Shown: in pieces, positions 6,724-14,738 of the stretch
How the letters are laid out: each line of letters begins with the position of its first letter
Position numbering within the stretch: position 1 is the stretch's first letter
NCBI RefSeq assembly: GCF_900096965.1
Contig: NZ_FMYM01000005.1
Span: 62,001-126,000 of the forward strand
Source of the DNA: Shouchella lonarensis
GTDB taxonomy: Bacteria; Bacillota; Bacilli; Bacillales; Bacillaceae_D
Direction of reading: 5' to 3'
DNA: 64,000 nt
Position numbers and translations under genes: made by a program
The notes under the pieces: generated by a model
The model's input: the letters and a program-made list of their open reading frames with translations, nothing else
Databases searched by the model: none
What the model was told of the DNA's origin: nothing

Positions 6724-7632
6724 ATGTTTGAAGTCCATACGGCACGCAGGGAAAAACAAAAAGCTATTGTGGGATTGATTGGCGCGAGCGGATCGGGCAA
6801 AACAGCAGGTGCGTTATTGCTTGCATTAGGTATGATGCGCGCTGCCTACCCAGATGCGGAAGAATCAACATTGTGGAGCAAGATTGGTGTGGCAGATACG
6901 GAGCACAAGCGAAGTAATCAATATGCCGACGTAAGTTTTGGTCAAGAGCGCATAGGTGGGTTCCAATATGTTAATTTTACGCCACCTTACAATACTGATA
7001 ACTATATAGCCGCGGTTGAGTCGCTAAAAAAAGCAGGTGCGGAAGTAGTGATTATAGATAGCCTTTCCCATCATTGGTTTGGTGAGGGCGGGGTATTAGA
7101 GCAACACTCAAAAATGGGTGGGAACTCTTTTAAAAATTGGGACAGCATGAGTGAAGAAATCAAGAATCTTATAAAAATGTTGACGCATAACAATGTGCAC
7201 ATTATATGTACCTTACGCACCAAGCAGGAATATGGAATAGAAATGAATGAACACGGACGCATGCAGCCTGTCAAATTAGGGACAAAGCCAATTCAAAAGG
7301 CAGAGCTAGAATATGAATTCATGCTCAACTTTTCGCTAGACATGAACAACAAAGCTACAGCAACCAAAGATAACACGATGCTATTTAAAGATGAAGGAAT
7401 GCGATTGTCTCCAGAAGTTGGAGAAAAGCTATACAAATGGCTTGAGCACGGTGTGGACGTAGCCGCAGAGGAGGAAGAAGAACGGCAAAAGTTACTCCAT
7501 AAGATTGATGTCATCGTGACAGTTGAGGAGGACAAGCGAAAAATTCTAGATCAGATCGAGTTTAAAATGGGTAAGAAAGTAGCAGAATTCGAGCTTAAAC
7601 ACGTGAAATTGGCTTACGAACGACTACAATAA
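6724..7632 (+). CDS. Phage RecA-fold ATPase (Sak4/AAA_24-like)
   Basis: A 302-residue ATPase with Walker A GASGSGKT (residues 19-26) and Walker B VVIIDSLS (near 107-114), then an acidic coiled region and a helical tail. Phage proteins of this type (Sak4-like) act with an ssDNA-binding protein in single-strand annealing recombination. It lies six bases behind the Gam-like gene and ahead of the DUF669 gene, the usual partner order. Assignment to Sak4 rather than another AAA_24 subgroup is an inference. Confidence 0.75.
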   Translation: MFEVHTARREKQKAIVGLIGASGSGKTAGALLLALGMMRAAYPDAEESTLWSKIGVADTEHKRSNQYADVSFGQERIGGFQYVNFTPPYNTDNYIAAVESLKKAGAEVVIIDSLSHHWFGEGGVLEQHSKMGGNSFKNWDSMSEEIKNLIKMLTHNNVHIICTLRTKQEYGIEMNEHGRMQPVKLGTKPIQKAELEYEFMLNFSLDMNNKATATKDNTMLFKDEGMRLSPEVGEKLYKWLEHGVDVAAEEEEERQKLLHKIDVIVTVEEDKRKILDQIEFKMGKKVAEFELKHVKLAYERLQ

Positions 7633-7651
7633 AATTAATATTGGGGGAATT

Positions 7652-8092
7652 ATGATGTTTTTGAAAGTGAATCACAAAGCAGGTAGCGACAACAAAATAA
7701 AAGCAGGCGAATATGAGGTAATCGTCCATAATTGTGAAAAACGCCGAACGCAGAATGGTAATCCGATGGTTTCAGTGGATTATGAAATCCGTGAAGATGT
7801 TAACCAAGAGTACGGCGGGCAGAAAATCCGGTTTGACAACTTTGTACACACGGCAAAGACTGAATTCAGGTTTCAGCAGTTGTCACGTGCGGTACGTCTA
7901 GAGGACGGCATGCCAATTGAAACGGCAGATGATTGGATAAAAGCGGTAATGGGCAAACCGTTGCGAATTAAAGTGACCGTGCCGAAAAACGAAAAAGGGG
8001 AAGATGGATTCCCAGAGGTCAAGGAATATATGGAATCTCAAGCAGCACCTCCTGCACCTGTTAACGTTGGTCAGGGCGACTTTCCTTTCTAA
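7652..8092 (+). CDS. DUF669 phage protein, probable ssDNA-binding
   Basis: A 146-residue protein of the DUF669 family (KIKAGEYEVIVHNCEKR, then FDNFVHTAKTEFRFQQLSRA). It ends in a Pro/acidic tail finishing GDFPF, very like the C-terminal tip that SSB proteins use to recruit partners. It follows the Sak4-like ATPase. ATGs at 7652 and 7655 are both possible after GGGGGAA. Confidence 0.75.
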   Translation: MMFLKVNHKAGSDNKIKAGEYEVIVHNCEKRRTQNGNPMVSVDYEIREDVNQEYGGQKIRFDNFVHTAKTEFRFQQLSRAVRLEDGMPIETADDWIKAVMGKPLRIKVTVPKNEKGEDGFPEVKEYMESQAAPPAPVNVGQGDFPF

Positions 8093-8184
8093 TTATCCGA
8101 TCAATTGAGGGGCTTCGGCTCCTCTCTATAAAAAAGTGCATGGCTAATCTGGATTCTAACAAAAATCGGAAGGGATGAAATGAA

Positions 8185-8931
8185 TTGAAAGTGATCGAGC
8201 GAAAAGGTCAGTTGTGGGTTGATAGTCGCGATGTGGCAGAAATGACTGGGAAACGTCATGACCATTTAATGCGGGATATTGACGGGTATAAAGCGATCAT
8301 GGAGCAAACCCCAAATTTGGGGGCTGCTAGTTTTTTTCAAGAAAGCAGCTATAAAGCGGGTGCAGGGAAGAACTATAGATGTTATCTACTTACCAAAAAA
8401 GGTTGTGAAATGGTTGCCAACAAATTGACAGGAACAAAAGGTATCAAGTTTACTGCTGTCTATGTCAACGAATTTGAAGAGATGAAAAATCAGCTAAAAA
8501 CAAAGGCTGCTCATGAGACACCGCAGACGCTCCCCGATGCGCTACGTATGGCAGCCGATGCAATAGAAGAAAAACAGAAGCTACAAATTGAGAATGCGGA
8601 GATGGAACCGAAAGCGTCCTACTTTGATAAAGTGATGCAAAGTGAATCGCTGTTGACGGTATCACAAATTGCGAAAGACTACGGCATGAGTGCGCGACAG
8701 CTTAATAGTATCCTCAACGAATTAGGCGTGCAATACAAACAGAATGGGTGTTGGTTGCTTTATGCCAAATATCAAGACAAGGGGTATACACAAACCAAGA
8801 CGGAAATTATTTATGGTCAGGTTGTACTGTATACCAATTGGACGCAAGAAGGGCGCTGGTTTATTTATAACCTGCTAAAGCAAGAAAAGCACTTGGTGCC
8901 ATTGATGGAAAGAGAAATAGAATTTGTATGA
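8185..8931 (+). CDS. Rha/KilAC antirepressor
   Basis: A 248-residue two-domain regulator. The N-terminal part (about 1-105; VDSRDVAEMTGKRHDHLMRD ... KNYRCYLLTKKGCEMVANK) matches phage Rha proteins; the C-terminal part (about 130-245; LLTVSQIAKDYGMSARQLN) is a KilAC antirepressor domain. The start is TTG at 8185 after GGAAGGGA. A hairpin (GAGGGGC/GCTCCTC, about 8107-8125) precedes it. It could relieve repression by the XRE repressor, which lacks a self-cleavage domain. Confidence 0.85.
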   Translation: MKVIERKGQLWVDSRDVAEMTGKRHDHLMRDIDGYKAIMEQTPNLGAASFFQESSYKAGAGKNYRCYLLTKKGCEMVANKLTGTKGIKFTAVYVNEFEEMKNQLKTKAAHETPQTLPDALRMAADAIEEKQKLQIENAEMEPKASYFDKVMQSESLLTVSQIAKDYGMSARQLNSILNELGVQYKQNGCWLLYAKYQDKGYTQTKTEIIYGQVVLYTNWTQEGRWFIYNLLKQEKHLVPLMEREIEFV

Positions 8932-9001
8932 AGTCAGGAGTAATTTTTATAGCCAAAGCATAAGGCGCTTGTTTATCTACATAGGCGAGGGGAGGTAAAG
9001 C

Positions 9002-11422
9002 ATGTATAACTTTACAAGTATACCGGACGAGCTTAAACAATGCCCACAGTGGGTGCTATGGCGCAAGGTGATCCCCAAGAACGAAGATAAGCCACGTAAA
9101 GTGCCGTTTCAGGTGAACGGTGCACATGCCAAGCCAAATGATCCAGAGACGTGGACAATGTTTACGGACGTGGTGCAAGCATATAAAAATGGCAGCTTCG
9201 ACGGCATCGGGTTTGTGTTTACTGAATCTGATCCGTATGTGGGTATCGACATAGATCATTGTATAGAGGGTGATGTATTTAGTCCTCTTGCTCACGACAT
9301 AGTGTACAAGCTCAACAGTTATACGGAGCGTTCGCCTTCGGGCACGGGGCTACACATTATTATAAAAAGCGATCTAGTTATGGGAAAAAGAAATACGAAG
9401 CAAGGCGTAGAAGTATATTCGCATGGCAGGTACTTTACGTTCACTGGAAACGTAGTGAATGCCGTAGATGTGGAAGAGCGCACGGACGAGATTAAAGCTG
9501 TTTTGGATGCCTATATACCGGACAAACAATCCAAGTATCCACAATTTGTGCAGAGTAATTCACACAATCCACAGCCTAATGCATTGTATGCCAATCTTAA
9601 TGACCAAGAGTTACTAAATAAAATGTTTAGCAGTGCTAGAGGTGCGGCCATAAAGCAATTGTTTGACGGTCACCTAATAAATGATGATCACTCTGCTAGT
9701 GATATGGCGTTATGTAACCACCTAGCATTTTGGCTGGATAGAGACGCGGCACATATGGACGCAATATTCCGTCAATCGTCATTGATGAGGGACAAATGGG
9801 ACGAGCAACGAGGGGACAACACATATGGTGCGTTATGCATCCAAAAAGCTATATGTGAGTGTAACAAGACAATCAGTGAGTATAAGCAGGAGAGACAACA
9901 GGAGAGAGCACAGACAGCACAAACAACAAAGCAGGGCTATGCAGGGACTGCACCGGATGCACAAAATCAGCCACAATTTAATTTTACGGAGCTTGGAAAC
10001 GCAATGCGAATAAAACACCATCAAGGGCACCGCATCAGGTATTGTGAGGAACTCGAATGGATGATCTGGAACGGTAAAAAATGGCGGCGGGATCGCGCGG
10101 GCAAGATGCGCGTTATTGCGTCGGATGTTCTTGGTAAATTGCACGAAGAAGCCGATAAAGTGCAGGACGAAAAAGAAAAGATAAAAGCAAAAAAGTGGGC
10201 TATGAGTTGCGAGTCACGCAAGGTAATTGATGCTAGCATTGATCTGCTTAGCTCATATGTCCCTGTTGAAAAAAGAGAATTTGACCAGCACGAAATGCTA
10301 TTAAACTGTTCGAATGGTGTAGTTGATTTGACAACGGGAGAGGTTAAACCGCATGATAAAAATCTTTACTTAACACAAATGACAGATGTTGAATATGACC
10401 CTGATGCCATATGTCCTACGTGGTTGAACTTTCTAAAAACCATTATTGTGGACAAGTCAGGGAAGACGGATACTGAAACGCTAGGCTACTTACAAAAAGC
10501 GTTTGGCTATGCGCTAACTGGTTCTACAAAAGAGCAATGCATGTTCTTTTTCCACGGTGGGGGCAAAAATGGTAAAAGCACGTTGGTGTCCACTTTGCAG
10601 GAAGTGTTAGGCGACTACGGCAAACAAGCGGATTCCAAGACATTTGTCAAGAAAAAGCACGAAGGAGTAAGCACCGATATAGCTATGTTGGACGGAAGTC
10701 GATTTGTGGCAGTGTCAGAAAGCGAAGAAGGGCAACAACTAGACGAATCGTTAGTCAAACAATTGACGGGAAGTGATAGTGTCACGGCGCGATTCTTGTT
10801 TAAAGATAACTTCACGTTCAAACCATCCTTCAAAATCTTTTTTAGCACTAACCATAAACCCATTGTGAAAAATGATGACGAGGGAATATGGCGGCGGGTA
10901 CATTTGATCCCATTTAACGCATATATACCGCCGAAAAACCGTGATTTTGATTTACCTCAAAAGCTAAAGGCAGAGTTATCAGGCATACTTGCTTGGATGG
11001 TGCGGGGGGCGTTGAAGTGGCAGAAGGAAGGCTTGGAGAAGCCGGAGATGGTGGAGCAGTCCACACGTGTGTATAGAGAGGAAATGGACATTTTAGCGCC
11101 GTTTATAGATGAGCTATGCATAAAACACACCGAAGCAAAGATAGAAGCGAAAGCGTTACATGGGCACTATAAAGATTGGTGTTTTAAAAACGACGAAACG
11201 TTAAAAGCAACATCTAGCCAAAAATTTTACCGAATGCTGGAAATGCGCGGATTCAAGAAAGAACGTGGAAACTACAATAAAATGTATTTTTATGGAATTG
11301 GATTGAAGAAAGACTACATTCAACTTGTCAGAGATCAAAAAAGTAACACCAAAAAAGAAAAAAGTAACACAAAAAGTAACACCGATCGGACATTTATTGA
11401 AGTGAAGCTAGACGGATTGTGA
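9002..11422 (+). CDS. Phage primase-polymerase/SF3 helicase
   Basis: An 806-residue replication protein. The N-terminal archaeo-eukaryotic primase-type domain carries VGIDIDHC (near residue 80), SPSGTGLH (near 111) and GVEVYSHGRYFTFTG, as in NrS-1-like primase-polymerases. A helix-bundle part follows (near 215-295, LAFWLDRDAAHMDAIFRQS), then the D5/P4-type helicase with Walker A GGGKNGKST (near 519). The extreme C-terminus repeats SNTK because iteron DNA is read as protein (11336-11382). It initiates and unwinds phage DNA, probably at the adjacent iterons. Confidence 0.9.
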   Translation: MYNFTSIPDELKQCPQWVLWRKVIPKNEDKPRKVPFQVNGAHAKPNDPETWTMFTDVVQAYKNGSFDGIGFVFTESDPYVGIDIDHCIEGDVFSPLAHDIVYKLNSYTERSPSGTGLHIIIKSDLVMGKRNTKQGVEVYSHGRYFTFTGNVVNAVDVEERTDEIKAVLDAYIPDKQSKYPQFVQSNSHNPQPNALYANLNDQELLNKMFSSARGAAIKQLFDGHLINDDHSASDMALCNHLAFWLDRDAAHMDAIFRQSSLMRDKWDEQRGDNTYGALCIQKAICECNKTISEYKQERQQERAQTAQTTKQGYAGTAPDAQNQPQFNFTELGNAMRIKHHQGHRIRYCEELEWMIWNGKKWRRDRAGKMRVIASDVLGKLHEEADKVQDEKEKIKAKKWAMSCESRKVIDASIDLLSSYVPVEKREFDQHEMLLNCSNGVVDLTTGEVKPHDKNLYLTQMTDVEYDPDAICPTWLNFLKTIIVDKSGKTDTETLGYLQKAFGYALTGSTKEQCMFFFHGGGKNGKSTLVSTLQEVLGDYGKQADSKTFVKKKHEGVSTDIAMLDGSRFVAVSESEEGQQLDESLVKQLTGSDSVTARFLFKDNFTFKPSFKIFFSTNHKPIVKNDDEGIWRRVHLIPFNAYIPPKNRDFDLPQKLKAELSGILAWMVRGALKWQKEGLEKPEMVEQSTRVYREEMDILAPFIDELCIKHTEAKIEAKALHGHYKDWCFKNDETLKATSSQKFYRMLEMRGFKKERGNYNKMYFYGIGLKKDYIQLVRDQKSNTKKEKSNTKSNTDRTFIEVKLDGL

Positions 11423-11766
11423 ACATGCTAATCCCAATAGCGCCAAGGGTTACAATGATAATTTTTAATGTGCTTATTATAGTCAGTGTTACTTTTGTTA
11501 CTTATGTTACTTTTTTTCTAAGAAAGTCCTATAGAGATTTTATATACAGGGGTTATGTAGTACGTCCTACTGTACTATAGAGAAACTAACTTATCGGCAA
11601 AAAAGTAACATTTGTAACACCAAGTACCTAGAACCCTTGGTATATAAGGGATTTGTGGGAATGGAAAAAGTAACACTGAAAATTAAAAAAGTAACATGGT
11701 GATCTTGAAACCATTGATATATAAAGGTTTTTCGGGGATTGAAAAAGTAACATCAAAAAGTAACAC
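11336..11766. repeat. Cluster of AAAAAGTAACA iterons, candidate replication origin
   Basis: About twelve copies of a GTAAC box: three forward inside the primase 3' end (11336-11382), three in reverse (TGTTACT, 11486-11511), and pairs at 11599-11620, 11665-11696 and 11742-11766. The last two pairs lie in an imperfect direct repeat of about 60 bp (TGGTATATAAGG and TTGATATATAAAGG at about 11638 and 11714). No gene is supported between 11423 and 11781. Iterons beside an initiator gene suggest the phage origin or a control site. Confidence 0.6.
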
Positions 11767-11781
11767 GAGGAGGGCAGTAAT

Positions 11782-12225
11782 ATGCATCCCAGTAAAATCA
11801 TCAACTCTGTGGGAGTGGAAGGCGGGTCAATCGAGTTGGTTAATGGTGGAATAGAGATCGTAAATTCTAGTCGCGTGAGTGAAGCGTTGAAATCATGTGT
11901 TGCTGAAAATAAAACGCGGATCGCTAAATATTTGCGGGGCGATTACTCACCTGAAAAGGCAAAGATAGATTATGTGAATGATAAGTTGGTGGATTTTATG
12001 ACTAACTATGAGGTCGATAATCCGAAAGCTATTGACGAGTTTTTGAGGGCAAATGAAAAAGTGATAGCGCTAATCATTGAGCGCATGCAATTACTCTATG
12101 ACAAGGGTTGGCAACCTGTGGAATCAACATCGAATTATGAGCACGATAAGACGGACAAGCTGGCGGCAGAAATTTATCAACGCGCCGTCGACTACGGCAA
12201 CAGCAGGAAAAGGAGGGCGGGATAG
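11782..12225 (+). CDS. TubC-docking-domain-like phage protein
   Basis: A 147-residue protein. Its first 55 residues (VEGGSIELVNGGIEIVNSS followed by a helical stretch ending in KYLRGD) resemble the TubC N-terminal docking fold found in several phage proteins; the rest is helical and unassigned. The start is ATG at 11782 after AGGAGGG. It is first gene after the iterons and nearly abuts the ERCC4 nuclease gene, so it probably belongs to DNA metabolism. Confidence 0.6.
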   Translation: MHPSKIINSVGVEGGSIELVNGGIEIVNSSRVSEALKSCVAENKTRIAKYLRGDYSPEKAKIDYVNDKLVDFMTNYEVDNPKAIDEFLRANEKVIALIIERMQLLYDKGWQPVESTSNYEHDKTDKLAAEIYQRAVDYGNSRKRRAG

Positions 12226-12227
12226 TA

Positions 12228-12758
12228 GTGCTCACGTACCGTTACAGTAAAAGCGAGATAGAAAGGATCATTGAAACGATTGTGATCACTGTTGACACAC
12301 GCGAGAAGAAAAATGAACACATTCGGGAGTATTTCGCATTAAAAGGAATTCCTTTCGTGAACAGGACAATGCGTACAGGAGATTACGGCTGCTACATACC
12401 CGCAAATGAGGACATGGGCATTATGCGAGACTTGCACGTTAGCGGATGTGTCGAGCGAAAAGCCACGGTCGATGAGCTTGTAGGGAATTTCTCTTCCAAA
12501 AATCGTACAAGGTTTGAAAATGAGTTAATACGAGCGTCACGGGCACCATTTACGTTATTAATAGAAGACATTGAAGGTTATCGGAAAATTTTAGAAGGCA
12601 ATTACAGGAGCCAATACACACCGCAAGCGTTGCTGGGCAGTCTAAAAAGTTTTGAAGCACGGTACGGATTTACAACGTTTTATATTGAGCCTGCTTTAAC
12701 AGGCAATTACATTTACCACCACTTCAAATACCTTGTTAAAGAGTTACTAAAATCCTAA
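12228..12758 (+). CDS. ERCC4-type nuclease
   Basis: A 176-residue protein with ERCC4/XPF nuclease motifs: VDTREKK (near residues 21-27), MRTGDYG (near 44) and VERKATVDEL (near 74). The family cuts branched DNA. There is no helix-hairpin-helix partner domain, as usual for short phage versions. GTG start at 12228, two bases after the upstream stop, so translation is probably coupled. Confidence 0.85.
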   Translation: MLTYRYSKSEIERIIETIVITVDTREKKNEHIREYFALKGIPFVNRTMRTGDYGCYIPANEDMGIMRDLHVSGCVERKATVDELVGNFSSKNRTRFENELIRASRAPFTLLIEDIEGYRKILEGNYRSQYTPQALLGSLKSFEARYGFTTFYIEPALTGNYIYHHFKYLVKELLKS

Positions 12759-12780
12759 CAACAAAGGAGACATGGAAATA

Positions 12781-12972
12781 ATGAAAGCTGATCCGCAAAT
12801 TTTAGGACTGAGCCTTAAAAGTATTGATAAAGGCGCTTTAGTCGAGTCAATCAGGGAGAAGGAAGCGCAAGGCTGGGAGTGTATCACTCCAATTCGTGAA
12901 AAGGGTCTTTACTTCAATGCAAAAATGATTTGTCGTAGGCAACAACTGTGGAATAAGGAGACAGCGCAATGA
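12781..12972 (+). CDS. Small phage protein, unknown
   Basis: A 63-residue basic protein (LKSIDKGALVESIREKEAQG ...), family not recognised. The ATG at 12781 has AAAGGAGA ten bases upstream; the ATG at 12772 is too close to that site. It overlaps the next gene by four bases. Confidence 0.6.
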   Translation: MKADPQILGLSLKSIDKGALVESIREKEAQGWECITPIREKGLYFNAKMICRRQQLWNKETAQ

Positions 12973-13373
12973 AACATGATCCAGTGCGACCAACGTACTA
13001 CATGGGCACGATTGAAACACTAGCTTATATGGAAGATAAAATGAGCGCGGAAGCGTTCGAGGGATTTCTTGCGGGAAATGTAATCAAGTATATCAGTCGA
13101 TACAAGCATAAAAATGGTGTGGAGGATTTGCGCAAGTGTCAAGTGTATCTGGCAAAACTAATCGAGCAAAAAGGGGGACAACGGACAATGAATAAGAAAA
13201 TTGAGCGAGTACAACAATTCTTGGAAACGACAATCAAGGTGCAACATGAGCAATTATATAAAAATGGATTCAAAAAAGAGTGCGAGCTTGATCATATGGA
13301 CGGATTTATGTTGGGTCAGCTAGAACTGGCACGGGAGATTTTAAGACGCTTAGAAAAGGAAGAGACAAAATGA
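12969..13373 (+). CDS. DUF3310 protein with C-terminal extension
   Basis: A 134-residue protein. Residues 1 to about 70 match DUF3310, a small domain common beside phage nucleotide and DNA enzymes (FLAGNVIKYISRYKHKNGVE). From residue 74 a second part begins at an internal ATG (13188) that has its own GGGGGA nine bases upstream, in the same frame. The second part resembles the next small protein in ending (GQLELAREIL against GQLAMVEEVL). Either a fusion of two genes or an internal start. Confidence 0.75.
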   Translation: MKHDPVRPTYYMGTIETLAYMEDKMSAEAFEGFLAGNVIKYISRYKHKNGVEDLRKCQVYLAKLIEQKGGQRTMNKKIERVQQFLETTIKVQHEQLYKNGFKKECELDHMDGFMLGQLELAREILRRLEKEETK

Positions 13374-13597
13374 GAAACGATGAAAATTCACTCAACGAAC
13401 TAAAAATGGTGATGCTCCATTACCAAGATGACTTGAACTTTGTTATGGAAAGCATTGACATGGAGATAAATAATTGTGAAAGGCTAGGCACGGACGACAC
13501 ACTTTATCAACATGAACGCGCGTACCACAAAGGACAACTTGCGATGGTTGAAGAGGTTCTAATTTTGACCGAACAGATGGAGCGAGGAATAAGATAG
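13370..13597 (+). CDS. Small acidic phage protein, unknown
   Basis: A 75-residue helical, acidic protein, family not recognised. It overlaps the upstream gene by four bases, as in tightly packed phage operons. Its C-terminal half shows a weak likeness to the C-terminal part of the preceding protein. Confidence 0.6.
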   Translation: MRNDENSLNELKMVMLHYQDDLNFVMESIDMEINNCERLGTDDTLYQHERAYHKGQLAMVEEVLILTEQMERGIR

Positions 13598-13608
13598 GGG
13601 TGATGGGA

Positions 13609-14073
13609 ATGGTTGACTTGCACAAATTAGACTTACCAGATTTAGACAAACAGGCAACAAGAAAAGAAATTGAAGATGTGTTTGAGCAGTATCGTTTATA
13701 TAAACATTTTGATTACGAAGAGCGTCAGGTTGGTACAACATCGTTTCTAAAAGATATTGTTGTTAGCCAGAGCGGGACAAGTGATCAAACCGCAAGCATT
13801 GCAATTCATAATGTAGATACTTCTGTTGATCGAGAAAGATTTTGCGAAAAGGTAGAAAGAGCGGTACAACGATTGCCCGAGATGGAACGTTTTTTAATCG
13901 AGAAGAGATATATGTCATCAGATGCGGAATATTTGACAGACACCAAGGTTTATAATTATGTATTTGATCCACCAATCGGTGTGAAGTTTTACTATAAGTT
14001 GCGCTGGAAGGCTTTCTATAAGCTGGCACTGGCGTTGGACTTGGATGTGGTGAGTGAGTCGGGGAACAATTGA
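13609..14073 (+). CDS. ArpU-family late regulator
   Basis: A 154-residue protein (from ATG 13609; GTG 13600 and ATG 13603 are alternatives). It shows the ArpU pattern: LPDLDKQATRKEIEDVFEQY near the start, then a region-4-like part with RLPEMERFLIEKRYM and a basic tail. ArpU proteins switch on packaging and lysis genes in Gram-positive phages. Here none of those genes follow: the element ends within about 200 bases at a tRNA fragment. Confidence 0.85.
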   Translation: MVDLHKLDLPDLDKQATRKEIEDVFEQYRLYKHFDYEERQVGTTSFLKDIVVSQSGTSDQTASIAIHNVDTSVDRERFCEKVERAVQRLPEMERFLIEKRYMSSDAEYLTDTKVYNYVFDPPIGVKFYYKLRWKAFYKLALALDLDVVSESGNN

Positions 14074-14075
14074 CT

Positions 14076-14111
14076 TTGACGCAAATGTTGACGCAAAAAT
14101 TGACGCAAAAC
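14076..14111 (+). repeat. Three tandem 12-bp repeats TTGACGCAAANN
   Basis: TTGACGCAAATG, TTGACGCAAAAA and TTGACGCAAAAC in direct succession just behind the ArpU gene. They could be target sites for ArpU at a late promoter, or a remnant of coding sequence (they read LTQ x3). Inference only. Confidence 0.5.
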
Positions 14112-14214
14112 CTTGATAAACTAGCATAAAATATAGAAAGTGATTTGCATGATTAGCTGATTTATCAAGGTTTGGTGATACTGCATTATAAAAGAGAACA
14201 CGGGCTATTTGATA

Positions 14215-14256
14215 TTGACAGGGTGGAGGTCACTGGTTCGAGCCCAGTACGGGTCA
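14215..14256 (+). other. 3' fragment of tRNA-Val(GAC), probable attachment site
   Basis: The bases fit a tRNA from the anticodon loop onward: loop TTGACAG (anticodon GAC), stem strand GGTGG, variable AGGTC, T-arm ACTGG-TTCGAGC-CCAGT, acceptor ACGGGTC and discriminator A. No matching 5' half lies upstream, and CCA is not encoded. Temperate phages and satellites often integrate in tRNA genes at the anticodon loop and leave such a copy at the far end. It marks the right end of the element. Confidence 0.7.
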
Positions 14257-14263
14257 TCTCGGG

Positions 14264-14295
14264 AAACCCTTGGTAGAGCAGGGGTTTTTGTTTTA
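14264..14295 (+). terminator. Terminator behind the tRNA fragment
   Basis: AAACCC pairs with GGGGTTT, followed by TTTTGTTTT. The loop contains TTGGTAGAGCA, which resembles a tRNA D-arm, possibly by chance. Confidence 0.5.
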
Positions 14296-14300
14296 ATCGT

Positions 14301-14329
14301 TTGCAAAGATAATTTCACTGTGCTATACT
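14301..14329 (+). promoter_or_regulatory. Toxin mRNA promoter (type I locus 1)
   Basis: TTGCAA (14301-14306), 17-base spacer, TATACT (14324-14329). The mRNA would start near 14336 and end at the hairpin 14475-14511. Confidence 0.6.
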
Positions 14330-14395
14330 GGCGGTGCAATAACATACGGGTCTTTAAGGGTGGTAGCACTTCCCATAGAAGGGAGGTGTTGCGTG

Positions 14396-14476
14396 ATGAC
14401 AACATTTGAAGCGCTGATGCTTATGTTTGTTTTTGGCGGTTTGATTGTGTCAATTACATCGCGAGACAAGAAATAA
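14396..14476 (+). CDS. Holin-like type I toxin peptide (Hol_Tox family)
   Basis: A 26-residue peptide beginning MTTFEALMLMFVFGGLIV, with one membrane segment and a basic end, as in the putative holin-like toxin family (MTTYEALSLMI... pattern). GGGAGGTG lies seven bases upstream. It is read against an antisense RNA from the opposite strand (14476-14612), with both transcripts ending in the same hairpin. The toxin would depolarise the membrane when the RNA antitoxin fails. Confidence 0.8.
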   Translation: MTTFEALMLMFVFGGLIVSITSRDKK

Positions 14477-14511
14477 CCACCCTTAAGCGCTGCTAACGTA
14501 GTAGGGTGGTT
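14475..14511. terminator. Shared bidirectional terminator, locus 1
   Basis: AACCACCCT (14475-14483) pairs with AGGGTGGTT (14503-14511). It lies in the overlap of toxin mRNA and antisense RNA. Confidence 0.6.
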
Positions 14512-14612
14512 GTGTACCTCAAATTAAGCGGCTGTCCCTCTTAGGGAGTCCGGTTATTGCAGACCATGGGTGTTACTAGCACCTGTGGTCATTTTTAGTT
14601 TATGCATCTCTT
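14476..14612 (-). ncRNA. Antisense RNA antitoxin, locus 1
   Basis: The minus-strand promoter is TTGACG (14648-14643), 18-base spacer, TATACT (14624-14619), giving a start near 14612. The RNA would contain a stable hairpin (about 14569-14597) and run into the toxin 3' end. Its exact ends are inferred. Confidence 0.6.
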
Positions 14613-14618
14613 GAGTTC

Positions 14619-14648
14619 AGTATACATGCAGTGTGTGGGATACGTCAA
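14619..14648 (-). promoter_or_regulatory. Antisense RNA promoter, locus 1
   Basis: TTGACG-N18-TATACT on the minus strand. The bases just downstream (TTATGCAT..CTTGA on the plus strand) are conserved with locus 2. Confidence 0.6.
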
Positions 14649-14738
14649 CTGTATTTCCGGTGTGCAAAAACTATATATTTTGATAGTGCTTACGTCATGT
14701 GTGTTATAAGTGAAAACAAAGCCTTCTCAATATGCAAG

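Noticed and set aside
9833-10144. 103-codon minus-strand ORF in the primase gene
   Set aside because: Cys/Leu-rich antisense shadow of a well-supported gene.
11425-11580. 51-codon ORF behind the primase with a hydrophobic stretch
   Set aside because: No ribosome site, and the hydrophobic VTFVTYVTFF part is simply the reverse iterons read as codons.
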